Shown: positions 1 to 8,628 of the stretch, in pieces
Numbering within the stretch: position 1 is the first letter of the stretch
Layout: each line of letters starts with the position of its first letter
Source of the DNA: Glycomyces arizonensis DSM 44726
Lineage (GTDB): Bacteria; Actinomycetota; Actinomycetes; Mycobacteriales; Micromonosporaceae
Direction of reading: 5' to 3'
Length of the DNA: 64,000 bases
NCBI RefSeq assembly: GCF_000482705.1
Contig: NZ_AXWO01000019.1
Location: 49,181 to 113,180, forward strand
Notes under the pieces: model-generated
Database searches by the model: none
What the model saw: only the letters and a program-made list of their open reading frames with translations
Told to the model about the DNA's origin: nothing
Translations under genes and position numbers: made by a program

Positions 1-2030
1 ACGACCTCGTGCTCATGCGCGGTGACGGGCTCGGCGCCTACAGCATCTGGCGGGCCGAGTTCGACCGCGGCCAGAACAAGTTCGGGGAACCGGCGCAGAT
101 CGCCTCGGGCACCGGCGACTCGCGCACGATCGAACTGCTCGCGGGCGACTTCGACGACGACCGATGCGGCGACATCGCCGAGGTCCGCACCGGCGCCGAC
201 GGCAGCGCCGACGTGTACCTGCGCTACACCGATCTGGTGGGCAAGCGGTGCTCGACCACACCGGCAGAGCCGGTTCTGGCGTTGGACACCGCCGGAAGCT
301 GGGACACCGGCCGCGACCACCTCACCGTCGCCGACGTCACCGGCGACGGCCTGCTCGACATCGTCAACAGCTACCGGTTCACCTCCCGCATCCGCGTGCA
401 GGTCGCCGAGTCCCAAGCCGATCGAGGAGGATTCGCCCTCGGCTCCTGGGGCTATTCGGCCCGGTGCACCGGCTGCGCCGGCGACCTGACCGACTGGACC
501 CATACCCGCATCGCGGGCGGGGACGTCGACGGCGACGGCACCGCGGATCTGGTCACGCTGCGCAGCGCGACCACGGAGGGCCAGATCGGCGCGATGTGGG
601 TCCGGCACTCCACCGGAGACGGCTTCGCGGCGTCCCAGCCGGCCTGGGCCGATCCCGACACCTGTTTCGGCGCCGAGGACGACGTTAACGGTGACGGGAT
701 CGCCGACGCGGTCATACCCGACCCGACCCGCGACATCGGCGGCGACGCCGATGCCGGCGCCGTCTGGTTCGTCGACGGCGCCACGCAAGCGGTCAGCCTG
801 GTCCACCAGGACAACGCGGGCATCGAGGGCGGCACCGAGGCCGGGGACCAGTTCGGCCACGCCGTCGACCTCTACGACGCCGACGGCGACGGATGCGCCG
901 AGATCATCGTCGGCATCCCCGGCGAGAATGCCGACGAGGGCCGCGCCCAGTACTTCCCCGGCGGTCGCGACGGCGACATCGCCTCCGGCGACTACTTCAT
1001 CGGTCAGAACACCGCCGGTTACCCCGGAGCGATCGAGGACGGCGACCTGTTCGGGTATTCGGTGTCCGCGACCAACCTGGTCGACGGCACCCCCGTGGTC
1101 GTCATCGGCATGCCCGGTGAAGACGTCCAGGTCGACACCACCGGCGCCTACCGCGACGGCGACTCCCGCGGCCTCGCCATCGAGGACGCGGGCGCGTTCA
1201 TCTACAGGCACGGCACCACGACCGCATGGGTGGACCAGAACACACCAGGCGTGCAAGGTGCCAACGAGACCGGCGACCAGTTCGGATGGTCGCTCGCGGT
1301 CACGTCCAAGACGCTGGCGGTCGGTGCCCCGTTCGAGGACACCGTCTCCAACACCGCCGCCGACGCGGGCGGCGTGCTCATGTTCGACCACGACACCAGC
1401 CCCGAAGGATGGCCCGACTACACCACCTGGCTCGATCAGAATGATGCCTTCCTGGGAGGCACTCCCGAGAGCGGGGACCGGCTCGGCTACGAAGTGGCCG
1501 CGGCCGACTACTGGCCGCAGGGCGCCGGGCCGAACCAGGCCGACACCCGCATCGCGATCGGTGTGCCGTGGGAGGACCTCGGCGACGTCGCCAACGCCGG
1601 TGCCGTCCACGCCGTCAACCTTGCTTCAGACGGCACCTACACCGGCGCGGGCGTCTACAACCAGGGCGTCCAGCTCGGCGACGAGACCGGTAGCTCCGAC
1701 CACCTCGGCACCAGCCTCGCCATCGCCGATCTCGACCCCACCGCCCATGCGACGAATGCGACGCTGCGGCTCCTGATCGGTGCCGAAGACGAGGACGGCA
1801 CCGAATACGACTACGGTGTCGTCCACATCACCGGCACCGCCGAACCCGCCGCCGACATCGATACCACCGTCAGATGCCCCGACCTGATGCTGTACGGCGA
1901 CTTCGGCGCCGGACTCGGGTACCTGGCAGGGGCCATGTACGCCAACGCACCGGGGACGGGAGGCCTCTACCGGCTCGACTGGAGCGATACCGCACCGGGC
2001 ACCGAGCAGACCGCCACCGCGGTGAGCTGA
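1..2030 (+). CDS. FG-GAP/VCBS repeat protein, 5' end outside window
   Basis: The reading frame is open at the left edge, so the gene is cut by the window and its true start is not visible. About 675 residues remain. They hold acidic calcium-loop motifs of the DxDGDGxxD type (DVTGDGLLDIV, DVDGDGTADLV, DVNGDGIADAV, DADGDGCAEI) and at least five repeats with the pattern DQN-x-G-x(6)-GD-x-FG, near bases 800, 1005, 1230, 1430 and 1660. These are hallmarks of integrin-alpha-like FG-GAP beta-propeller repeats. Such actinobacterial proteins are normally secreted, often behind other domains that would lie to the left. Ligand and role cannot be told. A strong hairpin follows the stop. Confidence 0.85.
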   Translation, partial: DLVLMRGDGLGAYSIWRAEFDRGQNKFGEPAQIASGTGDSRTIELLAGDFDDDRCGDIAEVRTGADGSADVYLRYTDLVGKRCSTTPAEPVLALDTAGSWDTGRDHLTVADVTGDGLLDIVNSYRFTSRIRVQVAESQADRGGFALGSWGYSARCTGCAGDLTDWTHTRIAGGDVDGDGTADLVTLRSATTEGQIGAMWVRHSTGDGFAASQPAWADPDTCFGAEDDVNGDGIADAVIPDPTRDIGGDADAGAVWFVDGATQAVSLVHQDNAGIEGGTEAGDQFGHAVDLYDADGDGCAEIIVGIPGENADEGRAQYFPGGRDGDIASGDYFIGQNTAGYPGAIEDGDLFGYSVSATNLVDGTPVVVIGMPGEDVQVDTTGAYRDGDSRGLAIEDAGAFIYRHGTTTAWVDQNTPGVQGANETGDQFGWSLAVTSKTLAVGAPFEDTVSNTAADAGGVLMFDHDTSPEGWPDYTTWLDQNDAFLGGTPESGDRLGYEVAAADYWPQGAGPNQADTRIAIGVPWEDLGDVANAGAVHAVNLASDGTYTGAGVYNQGVQLGDETGSSDHLGTSLAIADLDPTAHATNATLRLLIGAEDEDGTEYDYGVVHITGTAEPAADIDTTVRCPDLMLYGDFGAGLGYLAGAMYANAPGTGGLYRLDWSDTAPGTEQTATAVS

Positions 2031-2060
2031 TCGGAGAGGACACCGACAGGCAGCACTGAC

Positions 2061-2096
2061 GCGAGCCGCGGCCCCCATGAGTGGGCCGCGGCTCGC
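2061..2096 (+). terminator. Hairpin terminator after FG-GAP gene
   Basis: Perfect 14-bp stem (GCGAGCCGCGGCCC paired with its complement) around an 8-nt loop, 30 bp after the stop codon. There is no U tract, as is common for GC-rich actinobacterial terminators. Confidence 0.7.
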
Positions 2097-2187
2097 GGGT
2101 GTCGGAGGTCACTTGGAACCTTTCGGCGGGCGGCCGCCTCTTTCTTCGTGAGGGCCCTCGTTCCACTTCCTCACAGGAGAAGGCAAT

Positions 2188-3570
2188 ATGAGCAACAATG
2201 TCCGGACCCGCGCCGCCGCGGGGTTCGCCGTCGCAGTGCTGACGGGGGACGCCGTGATGCACCTGCTGTGGTCGTTCGGCCTCACGTGGCCCGCTTCGAG
2301 CGAGCGGACGCTGTCGTATCTGGTCCTCGGCTTCGAGACCTCATTCGCTCCAAGGGTGGTGATTCCGCTGGCGGTCGCGAATCTCGTCATGGCCTTCGCC
2401 GTCTGGCGCCGTGCCGCCGGAGGCTATGAGCAGCGGTTCGGCCGCCTCTTCCAGGCCGTCACCGTCGCCGTCGCGATCGGCGTCGGCGTCAGGGCGCTCG
2501 CAGGTCTGGTGTGGATCACCGGGGCCGGGACGCCGACGGACTATCCGGCGTTCTACTGGGCGAACCTGCTCGTCTACACGCCGCTGTGCGTCGCGCTCGC
2601 CCTCTGCTGCCTCGCGGTGGCGCGCCAGGGCCGCGGACCGGCACGGCTGCGTCGCAGGGTGGCGCTGGCGTCCCCGCTGGCGGCCGCGGCCGCGATCCTG
2701 CTGGTGGCCTACGGGTGGACGCCGAGCGCGGTCCGCGGCTACGAGCCCGCCGACGCCGGGGTGGACTCGCGCTTCGTCGACACCGCACTGGCCGAGTTCC
2801 ACTACACGCTGCAAGGCGAGGGTTCGCCGGTGGTCCTGCTGTCGCCGGGCGCCTCGTGGGCCTACGCGTGGCAGCATCAGGCCGACGTCCTGGCCGCCGA
2901 TCACGCCGTCTACGTCGTCGATCTGCCGGGGCAGGGCTTCACCGAGCTGCACGAGGACGACTTCGCGTTCAACCTGGACGCCATGACCGGCGCCGTCGAG
3001 GTGTTCCTCGACGCGGTCGGGCTCGACACCGTCTCGCTGGGCGGCAACTCCTGGAGCGGCGGCTGGGCCCTGGCCTTCGCGCAGCGGCATCCCGACCGCG
3101 TCGACCGACTGGTGCTGTTGGCGCCCTCCGGTGCCGACGAGCCCGACCCGCGGTCGTGGGAGCTGCTCAAGCCGCCGGTGCTCGGGGAGCTGATGACGAA
3201 GCTGTACCTGCCCGACCGGGACGCGGTGGCCGAGTCCGTCACCGAGCTGTTCGTCCACAAGGAGCGCGCCACCGAGTCAGTGATCGAGGCGAACTGGGCG
3301 CCGGGCACCTTCGCCGACAACCTCCACTCGATGTACCTGCTGGAGCGCGGCCTGGACTGGAGCCGCACCGAGGCGGCCATGCCGGAGACGGAGCAGCCGA
3401 CCCTCGTCATCTGGGGCGAGCGGGACACGGTGCTGCCGGTGGAGCAGTCAGCGACGTTCGCCGCGTTGATGCCCGATGTCCACTTGGAAGTCCTCGACGA
3501 CTGCGGGCACGCGCTCACGCTCGATTGTCCCGACCGGGTCACCGAGCGGATGGCAGACTTCCTGCAATGA
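2188..3570 (+). CDS. Membrane-anchored alpha/beta hydrolase with DUF3995-like N-terminus
   Basis: 460 residues. The N-terminal ~175 residues hold about five hydrophobic helices (around 11-31, 55-75, 88-108, 122-146, 157-175) and resemble the small DUF3995 membrane proteins. Residues ~200-460 form an alpha/beta-hydrolase fold: oxyanion-side LSPGASW, nucleophile Ser288 in GGNSWSGG (a variant elbow, Ser in place of the last Gly), Asp413 in WGERDTVLP and His441 in DCGHAL. The catalytic domain probably sits at the membrane; which face is unknown. AGGAGA lies ~8 bp before the ATG. The stop overlaps the ATG of an ECF sigma gene, so the two are translationally coupled. The substrate is unknown. Confidence 0.8.
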   Translation: MSNNVRTRAAAGFAVAVLTGDAVMHLLWSFGLTWPASSERTLSYLVLGFETSFAPRVVIPLAVANLVMAFAVWRRAAGGYEQRFGRLFQAVTVAVAIGVGVRALAGLVWITGAGTPTDYPAFYWANLLVYTPLCVALALCCLAVARQGRGPARLRRRVALASPLAAAAAILLVAYGWTPSAVRGYEPADAGVDSRFVDTALAEFHYTLQGEGSPVVLLSPGASWAYAWQHQADVLAADHAVYVVDLPGQGFTELHEDDFAFNLDAMTGAVEVFLDAVGLDTVSLGGNSWSGGWALAFAQRHPDRVDRLVLLAPSGADEPDPRSWELLKPPVLGELMTKLYLPDRDAVAESVTELFVHKERATESVIEANWAPGTFADNLHSMYLLERGLDWSRTEAAMPETEQPTLVIWGERDTVLPVEQSATFAALMPDVHLEVLDDCGHALTLDCPDRVTERMADFLQ

Positions 3571-4070
3571 CGACCGATCCCGCCCTCGCCGCCCTGGTGC
3601 GAGCCGCCCAGGGCGGCGACACGGTCGCCATGAACGAGCTGCTGGACCGGTTGGCGCCGTTCGTCTCCCGCATCTGCGGCCCGATCGCCCTCGGCCAGGG
3701 GGCCGACGCGGCCCAGGAGGCGCTCATCGCGGTGTTCACATCGCTGCGCGGGCTGCGGAAGCCCGAGGCCGTGTACGGGTGGGTGCGGCAGATCGCGGTC
3801 CGCGAGGCGGTGCGGGTCGCCCGGCAGGACCGCAGGGCCGTCCCGGACGAGCTGTCCGAGCTGCCCGCACCCGGCGACCCGCAGCTGGGAACCGACATCG
3901 CCGACGTCCTGGCCAGGCTCTCCCCCGAGCACCGGGCGATCCTGATGCTGCGCGACCGCGACGGCATGGACGAGCGCTCCGCGGCCGCGATCCTCGGCGT
4001 CACCACCGGCACCGCGAAGTCCCGGCTGCACCGGGCCCGGCAGTACTTCCGAAAGGAGTGGAACGCATGA
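3567..4070 (+). CDS. ECF-type RNA polymerase sigma factor
   Basis: 167 residues. Region 2 covers about residues 8-90 (DAAQEALIAVFTSLRGLRKPEAVYGWVRQIA) and region 4 about 108-160 (LSPEHRAILMLRDRDGMDERSAAAILGVTTGTAKSRLHRAR), a standard sigma-70 region 4 helix-turn-helix. The start is the ATG in the ATGA overlap with the hydrolase gene. The next gene overlaps its stop in the same way and has AAGGAGTG before it. No classical anti-sigma (zinc-binding or membrane) gene adjoins. The multi-helix membrane hydrolase upstream could be the sensing partner, but that is inference. Confidence 0.85.
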   Translation: MTTDPALAALVRAAQGGDTVAMNELLDRLAPFVSRICGPIALGQGADAAQEALIAVFTSLRGLRKPEAVYGWVRQIAVREAVRVARQDRRAVPDELSELPAPGDPQLGTDIADVLARLSPEHRAILMLRDRDGMDERSAAAILGVTTGTAKSRLHRARQYFRKEWNA

Positions 4071-4525
4071 GCGGTTCATGGCCCGAGGCGCGCGTCGACG
4101 ACCTCACGAGGTTCCGGGTGCTGGCATCCGGCGTCTCCGGCGCTCGCGTGGTCGAGCGAAGGATCAACGCGCCCTTCGAGCAAGTGTGGGCGCTGGTGTC
4201 CGATATAGAGGGATCGTTCGGCGACATCGAGCCGGACATGCGCGGCGTCACGGTGGTCCGCCGCGAGGGCGACCGCGTCGAGGCGATCGCGCGCAGCCGG
4301 TTCGGGATGCGCGCGAGGCTGCGCGGCACGGTGCGTCCCGGATGGTGCTGGCTTCAGAGCCGGTTCCTGATCATCGGCATCGCCGCCGTGCCCGACGGCA
4401 AGGGGGGCACCGTGGTCGCGATGACGGGGGGCGTGCGTGTGCCAGGGCGGGCGGCGCTCGTCCCGATCGGCGTCGAGCGGGCCGCCCGCAGGTCCCTTGC
4501 GCGGCTGGCCGCCGCCTGCGGGTGA
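4067..4525 (+). CDS. SRPBCC (START/Bet v1-like) family protein
   Basis: 152 residues with the SRPBCC layout: ARVVERRINAPFEQVWALVSDIEGSFGDIEPDMRGV near the N-terminus, then alternating strands and a C-terminal helix. These proteins form a hydrophobic cavity that binds small lipophilic molecules; the ligand here is unknown. It overlaps the sigma-factor stop by ATGA and has AAGGAG about 8 bp upstream, so it is the third gene of a coupled operon. A hydrolase, a sigma factor and a lipid-pocket protein together suggest a response to a membrane or lipid signal (inference). Confidence 0.75.
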   Translation: MSGSWPEARVDDLTRFRVLASGVSGARVVERRINAPFEQVWALVSDIEGSFGDIEPDMRGVTVVRREGDRVEAIARSRFGMRARLRGTVRPGWCWLQSRFLIIGIAAVPDGKGGTVVAMTGGVRVPGRAALVPIGVERAARRSLARLAAACG

Positions 4526-4707
4526 GGTCCAGGCACTGAAGGGGCGCGCCGTGCCGTACACCGTGTTCACGACCCCGGTCTGCCGGAATCGTGGAAGACG
4601 GTGGCGGTTTGCATCGACTTCATAGAATCGGCGACCGGTTCACCAACCGTCGATTGAAGGCCGCGGGCTCCATCGCCGCGGCCGCTCTTGAACCTCTTGG
4701 AGGCCTT

Positions 4708-5106
4708 ATGGACTTCCCGCCGATCGATCCGGCTTCGGCGCGGGCCCGGCTCGCGGACTGGAAGGAGCGCACCGACCGGATGGCCGAGGACACGCAGGCG
4801 CTGGCCGCGCAGGTGCAGACGCTGAAGGTCACCGCCACCGACCGGGACGAACTCGCCGAGGTGACCGTCGACCACACCGGAAGCCCGGTGGACCTGGTAT
4901 TCAGTGCGCGGATCAAGCGCGTCTCGGAGGAGGCCGCCGCCAGGGCGGTGCTGGAGGCGATCCGCGCGGCGAAGATCAAGCTGGCCGAACGCTCGCAGGA
5001 GCTCGTCGAGTCCACCGTCGGCGCCGAGTCGCCCGCGGGCCGGGCCTTCGTGTCAGGGCTGCGGCGCCAGTTCGGCGACGACGCGGAGCAAGGCGGTGAG
5101 CGGTAG
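4708..5106 (+). CDS. YbaB/EbfC-like protein of a type VII secretion locus
   Basis: 132 residues. An N-terminal helical stretch (ARARLADWKERTDRMAEDTQALAAQVQTL) is followed by a small beta region (VTVDHTGSPVDLVFS) and a C-terminal helix, the layout of YbaB/EbfC nucleoid-associated proteins. Actinobacterial ESX-type loci often carry such a paralogue next to EspC-like genes. The start at 4708 follows TTGGAGG at 4697; an in-frame start further upstream lacks a comparable site. The stop codon abuts the ATG of the next gene. First gene of the island on this strand. Confidence 0.7.
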   Translation: MDFPPIDPASARARLADWKERTDRMAEDTQALAAQVQTLKVTATDRDELAEVTVDHTGSPVDLVFSARIKRVSEEAAARAVLEAIRAAKIKLAERSQELVESTVGAESPAGRAFVSGLRRQFGDDAEQGGER

Positions 5107-5424
5107 ATGACCGGCTACGTCGTCGACGCCGAGCAGTTGCGGGCCCACGCGAGCAACCTGGAGCAGTTCAAGACCCGGTTCGAGGCGATCGCGTCCGCCA
5201 GTTCGCACATCGCCCAGGACGACGAGGCGTACGGGCTGCTGTGCGGGTGGATCTCCGGGATCCTGGAAGAGCGGCACCAGCGCCAGGACGGCCTGGTCGC
5301 CTACGTGGAGGAGAACATCGGCCTCGCGGCCGAGAGCATCCGCGCGGCGGCCGACGCCTACGAGGAGTCCGACAACGACGCCTCGGTCAGCTTCGAGGAG
5401 TTCTCCTCAGAGTTGGGCGGGTAG
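5107..5424 (+). CDS. EspC-like type VII secretion target
   Basis: 105 residues, acidic, predicted all-helical. It starts GYVVDAEQLRAHASNLEQF and ends AAADAYEESDNDASVSFEEF, which fits the EspC-like secretion-target family: a helical hairpin with an A-x-x-Y-x-x-x-D/E tail serving as export signal. It begins directly after the upstream stop. The C-terminal domain of the protein at 8629-9864 shows the same order of motifs (V-D-x-E, GL-C-G, then R-A-A-A-D), so the two look like free and fused versions of one module. Confidence 0.7.
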   Translation: MTGYVVDAEQLRAHASNLEQFKTRFEAIASASSHIAQDDEAYGLLCGWISGILEERHQRQDGLVAYVEENIGLAAESIRAAADAYEESDNDASVSFEEFSSELGG

Positions 5425-5429
5425 GGGCG

Positions 5430-6131
5430 ATGACCGAGAACTCACTGGTCGCCGATGTCCAGTCGACGCGGCAGCCGTGGACCGGCTCCAGTCTGGCCGA
5501 CGGCATCGAAGGCCTGGTCACCTCGATCCAGAGCGGCAACTGGGTGTCGGGCACGCTGGCCGGAGTCGGGCTCGGGCTCGAAGTGGCCGGGACGGTCATG
5601 GACCCGTTCAGCGCGCTGCTGTCCAACGGGATCGGTTGGGCGATGGAGTACTTCGAGCCGCTGCGGGAGATGCTCGACTGGCTGACCGGCAAACCGGACG
5701 TGGTCATGTCCCACGCGCAGACCTGGTACAACATGGCCGAAGAGCTGTTCGCCATGTCCGGCGACCTGAAGACCTCGGTCGAGGGCGACGTCGACGAGTG
5801 GTCCGGGGCGGCCTCGGACGCCTACTACAACATGATGGGCCACAACGTCGAGGCGATCGGGGGCCTGGGCGCGATCGCCTCGGCCATCGGGTCGGCCACC
5901 GAGGGCGCGGGGGCGCTCGTGCAGATGACGCGCGACATCGTCCGCGACATGATCGCCGAGCTGGTCGCGCACGTGGTCGTCTGGGCGGTGGAGGCGATCT
6001 TCGTGGTCACCATCCCGGTGATCGCCGCGCAGATCACGGCGGCCGTGCTCAAGTGGGTCGGCATCGCCATGGAGCTCATCTCCTCCCTGATCACCAGCAT
6101 CGAAGCCCTCTCCAAGCTCCTCAACGACTAA
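5430..6131 (+). CDS. WXG-like hydrophobic type VII secretion-associated protein
   Basis: 233 residues. A glycine-rich amphipathic stretch (residues 30-75) leads to a helical segment with a WXG-type turn at W124-S125-G126 (VDEWSGAASDAYY). A strongly hydrophobic C-terminal half follows (about 178-222, likely one or two membrane segments). This is longer than a bare WXG100 protein (~100 residues) and resembles N-terminal delivery modules of actinobacterial polymorphic toxins. It lies 5 bp after the EspC-like gene and 10 bp before the candidate toxin gene. The minus-strand protein at 8629-9864 shares the same order of motifs (DP-x-x-x-L, PL-x-x-x-L, G-x-P, helical block, hydrophobic block). Confidence 0.65.
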   Translation: MTENSLVADVQSTRQPWTGSSLADGIEGLVTSIQSGNWVSGTLAGVGLGLEVAGTVMDPFSALLSNGIGWAMEYFEPLREMLDWLTGKPDVVMSHAQTWYNMAEELFAMSGDLKTSVEGDVDEWSGAASDAYYNMMGHNVEAIGGLGAIASAIGSATEGAGALVQMTRDIVRDMIAELVAHVVVWAVEAIFVVTIPVIAAQITAAVLKWVGIAMELISSLITSIEALSKLLND

Positions 6132-6141
6132 GGGCCGCGGC

Positions 6142-6852
6142 ATGAGACGAACCCTGAGACTCCTCCTGCTCATCGGCATCGGCCTCGTACTGGCGAAGCC
6201 CCACGGTCCCGACGGCCCCGACGGCCCGACCAACCGGTCGGGCAACGGCAACGGCGCGGACCCGCCCCCGCACGAATCCCCGTCGGGGAAGATCAACACC
6301 TCCCAAGGCACCAAAAGCGCTTCCGATGCCGTCGAGGCCGAAGCCGGACTCGGCCGGAGCCGGCAATCGGGCTCGAATTCTCCAGGCGGTTCCGACACCG
6401 GCGGCCAGAAACCCGTGCAGGGACCGGCGGCCAATACCGATCCTCGCGCCCCGAGCAGCCGGCACAACCTCAACCAGATCAGAAGGAAAAGTCCCGCGAA
6501 AGACGAGAACACCGTCGTGCTTCCGGGGACCGATGTCAACGGCGACATCGAGGCCATCAAGTCGGGTGACGCGACATGGAATCCCGAGACACAGCGATAC
6601 GAATTGGACAGTGGTCGCAGCTACGGCATGGAGCTCCCGAAGGGTACGCTGTTCCCGGACAGCGGACCCGGCTTCGTGAAGCTCGACCGCCCGCAGTATC
6701 AGATCTTGAAGGAGATGATGAACGCGAATGGCGATCTCGACGCGGCTCAAGGAAGGATCGAGCAGAATCCGTACCTGAATTCCGAGTCCGACTGGAATGC
6801 GGCCTTGGAGGTCTTCAAGAACAGCAACCGCTACCAAGGTGATCCGCAGTGA
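6142..6852 (+). CDS. Candidate type VII effector: hydrophobic leader, linker, toxin-like C-terminus
   Basis: 236 residues. A hydrophobic leader (1-18, MRRTLRLLLLIGIGLVLA) is followed by a Gly/Pro/Ser/Asn-rich linker (about 20-115) and a compact C-terminal domain (about 118-236). That domain holds D-I-x-A-I-x-x-G-x-A, G-R-S-Y-G and G-x-L-x-P-x-S-G-P-G-F. From memory this resembles the C-terminal variable part of some polymorphic toxins, but no named family can be assigned and no catalytic residues are certain. The next gene overlaps by GTGA, the usual spacing for a toxin-immunity pair. A secreted non-toxic protein remains possible. Confidence 0.5.
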   Translation: MRRTLRLLLLIGIGLVLAKPHGPDGPDGPTNRSGNGNGADPPPHESPSGKINTSQGTKSASDAVEAEAGLGRSRQSGSNSPGGSDTGGQKPVQGPAANTDPRAPSSRHNLNQIRRKSPAKDENTVVLPGTDVNGDIEAIKSGDATWNPETQRYELDSGRSYGMELPKGTLFPDSGPGFVKLDRPQYQILKEMMNANGDLDAAQGRIEQNPYLNSESDWNAALEVFKNSNRYQGDPQ

Positions 6853-7334
6853 CCCGTTACAACTTCCTGTTCCTCGATCCCGTCCGCCTGCAAGACGTCG
6901 CGGCCGCCACCGCTTCGGTCTTCGGGATTCCGGCGGACCGCATCAAGACCGTCGCGAACGGTGTGACGGAGACGCCGTCCGCGGGCATCCCCCTCGTCCT
7001 CATCGAGTTCGATCCCGAGCGCGACGGCGAGTACACCGCCTTCAGCGCGGGCGAGGAATTCTCCTCGGCCATCGGAGACCTTCCACTGGTCTCCGTGGCT
7101 TCACGGCTGTGCGCGCACCTCAAGGCGCGTGCCATCCTGGGGGTGGCCAACGCCGCTTCAGACGCGGTGTGGACCCTGGTGGCCGCCGACGGATCATCGG
7201 GCATGGTCCTCGTCGACGTCGACGACCTCGACGACGCCCGTTACACGATCACGGGGGCGCTGCAGCCGATCAAGGGGGCACCGGAGATCCCGCCGGCAGA
7301 GCTTCCGGAGGACTACAACCCGTTCTACGCCTGA
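6849..7334 (+). CDS. Candidate immunity protein of the type VII island
   Basis: 161 residues, acidic, no signal peptide or membrane segment, likely cytoplasmic. I do not recognise the family. The GTG start overlaps the stop of the candidate effector gene (GTGA), so the two are translationally coupled. Size, acidity and position fit an immunity protein, which is inference from context. The C-terminal segment PPAELPEDYNPFYA is proline-rich and probably unstructured. Translation stops 118 bp before a convergent gene. Confidence 0.5.
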   Translation: MTRYNFLFLDPVRLQDVAAATASVFGIPADRIKTVANGVTETPSAGIPLVLIEFDPERDGEYTAFSAGEEFSSAIGDLPLVSVASRLCAHLKARAILGVANAASDAVWTLVAADGSSGMVLVDVDDLDDARYTITGALQPIKGAPEIPPAELPEDYNPFYA

Positions 7335-7451
7335 CACGGAACCGGCCATGTCCGAAGCCGGTGAACGCTTCGCCGAGGTCGCCGGGGCGGTGAGCGGGAT
7401 CGCCGTACAAGGAGCTTCGCGCACGGCCGCTCGTCGCCGCCGTCCCGCGAT

Positions 7452-8615
7452 TCAGGGATCGTCGGCGGTGATCGTCAAAGGCGGGGCCGAGGCGACTCGT
7501 TCGGCCTCTTCGAGGCGGTTCACCGAGCGCAGTACGTGCTGCCACGCCGATTCGGTGCTCGGGTCGCGGGCGAGGCGTTCGGCCGCCAGGCGGACGATGT
7601 TGTAGCGGCAGTCGAGGGTGTGGACTTTTCCCGGGGCTACTTGGAGTCGGATCGTCTGCTCCGATGGTGGCCCCGCCGGGGCGGTGGCGGGGTGTCGGGG
7701 GTCGGCGAATCCCGGCAGCCGGACTCGGACGGTGTGGAGGCCGGGGTCGAGCGGTATCAGCCAGGTTCCCCAGCGAGACGGGAGCGCCTCTCCGTCCACT
7801 GTGATCTCGGGGGCGGCCAGCCAGTCCTCGAAGCCGTTCGAGTAGTACGGCACCATTCCCGGCGTCGAGCCGGTGGTCCGCACGGTCACGAGCAGCTGCT
7901 GCACGGCCGCGGTGTCCGGTGCGAAGCGCACGAGCAGTCCCGATCCGGCGGGCGGCGGTGAGCCGGGGGGCAGGAGACGGGCCCGCCCCGCGGACGGAAT
8001 CGGCTCGGGCGGCGGGACGTCTTGGATTCGCGACGGTTTTCCATTGGGGTGCCTGCGGAACCGGCGCCGCCACGGGAAGAACGACGCGATGCCCACCGCG
8101 AATGCGGCGTACACCAGCGCCTCTCCCAGCACGGACGAGTCCGGGAGCACGAGCCCGGCGGGCAGTCCCACGGCTATGGGGAGCAGCATCGTGGAGGCGA
8201 GCGCGGCCCCGAACGCCTTCACTCCGGGCGAGAGGCGCGCGATCCTGGCGCTTTCCGCGTACGTCCGGGAGCCGAGGAGGAGGCGGGTGATGCCGCGCAT
8301 GCCGTCGACGCCGATGAACAGTTCGGATTCCGCCGCCGCTCGGATCTCGACCGTGCGCGACTCGTATACGTGGTCGTCCATGACCTCGACGAGGTTCGGT
8401 CCCGCGGGGAGTCCGACCACTGCGGCGGACCGCTCCCAGGCGACGGCCCGCCCGTTGACCGACAGGAGGGGCATCACCGTCACCTCGGGGCCGTCCGAGG
8501 GCGGGTCGAGGTCGACGATCCGTCCCCGCTTGCGGGGCTTGAGCACCTCGACGCGGAGGGTTCCGGCGTCGGCCGCGCCTTCACCGAGGTCGACGGTCGC
8601 TGAGGAGTCGATCAT
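7452..8615 (-). CDS. Hypothetical membrane protein with two central helices
   Basis: 387 residues, family not recognised. The N-terminal ~110 residues look like a beta-rich domain (TLRVEVLKPRKRGRIVDLD ... VEVMDDHVYESRTVEIRA). Two hydrophobic segments follow near 125-150 and 155-175, then a proline-rich stretch and a second beta-rich domain (LIPLDPGLHTVRVRLPGF). This reads as two soluble domains on the same side of the membrane. The start at 8615 leaves 14 bp after the preceding gene; an alternative at 8654 would overlap that gene. The context suggests a type VII accessory or receptor protein (inference). Confidence 0.6.
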   Translation of the reverse strand: MIDSSATVDLGEGAADAGTLRVEVLKPRKRGRIVDLDPPSDGPEVTVMPLLSVNGRAVAWERSAAVVGLPAGPNLVEVMDDHVYESRTVEIRAAAESELFIGVDGMRGITRLLLGSRTYAESARIARLSPGVKAFGAALASTMLLPIAVGLPAGLVLPDSSVLGEALVYAAFAVGIASFFPWRRRFRRHPNGKPSRIQDVPPPEPIPSAGRARLLPPGSPPPAGSGLLVRFAPDTAAVQQLLVTVRTTGSTPGMVPYYSNGFEDWLAAPEITVDGEALPSRWGTWLIPLDPGLHTVRVRLPGFADPRHPATAPAGPPSEQTIRLQVAPGKVHTLDCRYNIVRLAAERLARDPSTESAWQHVLRSVNRLEEAERVASAPPLTITADDP

Positions 8616-8628
8616 AGTCGGTCTGACC

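Noticed and set aside
4591..4708. Longer start for the YbaB-like gene
   Set aside because: The extra N-terminus (MEDGGGLHRLHRIGDRF) is not family-like, and the best ribosome site precedes 4708.
7348..7605. Small plus-strand frame beginning MSEAGERFAEVAG
   Set aside because: No ribosome site; its second half is antisense to the membrane protein gene and turns Arg/Ser-rich. The start is suggestive but unsupported.
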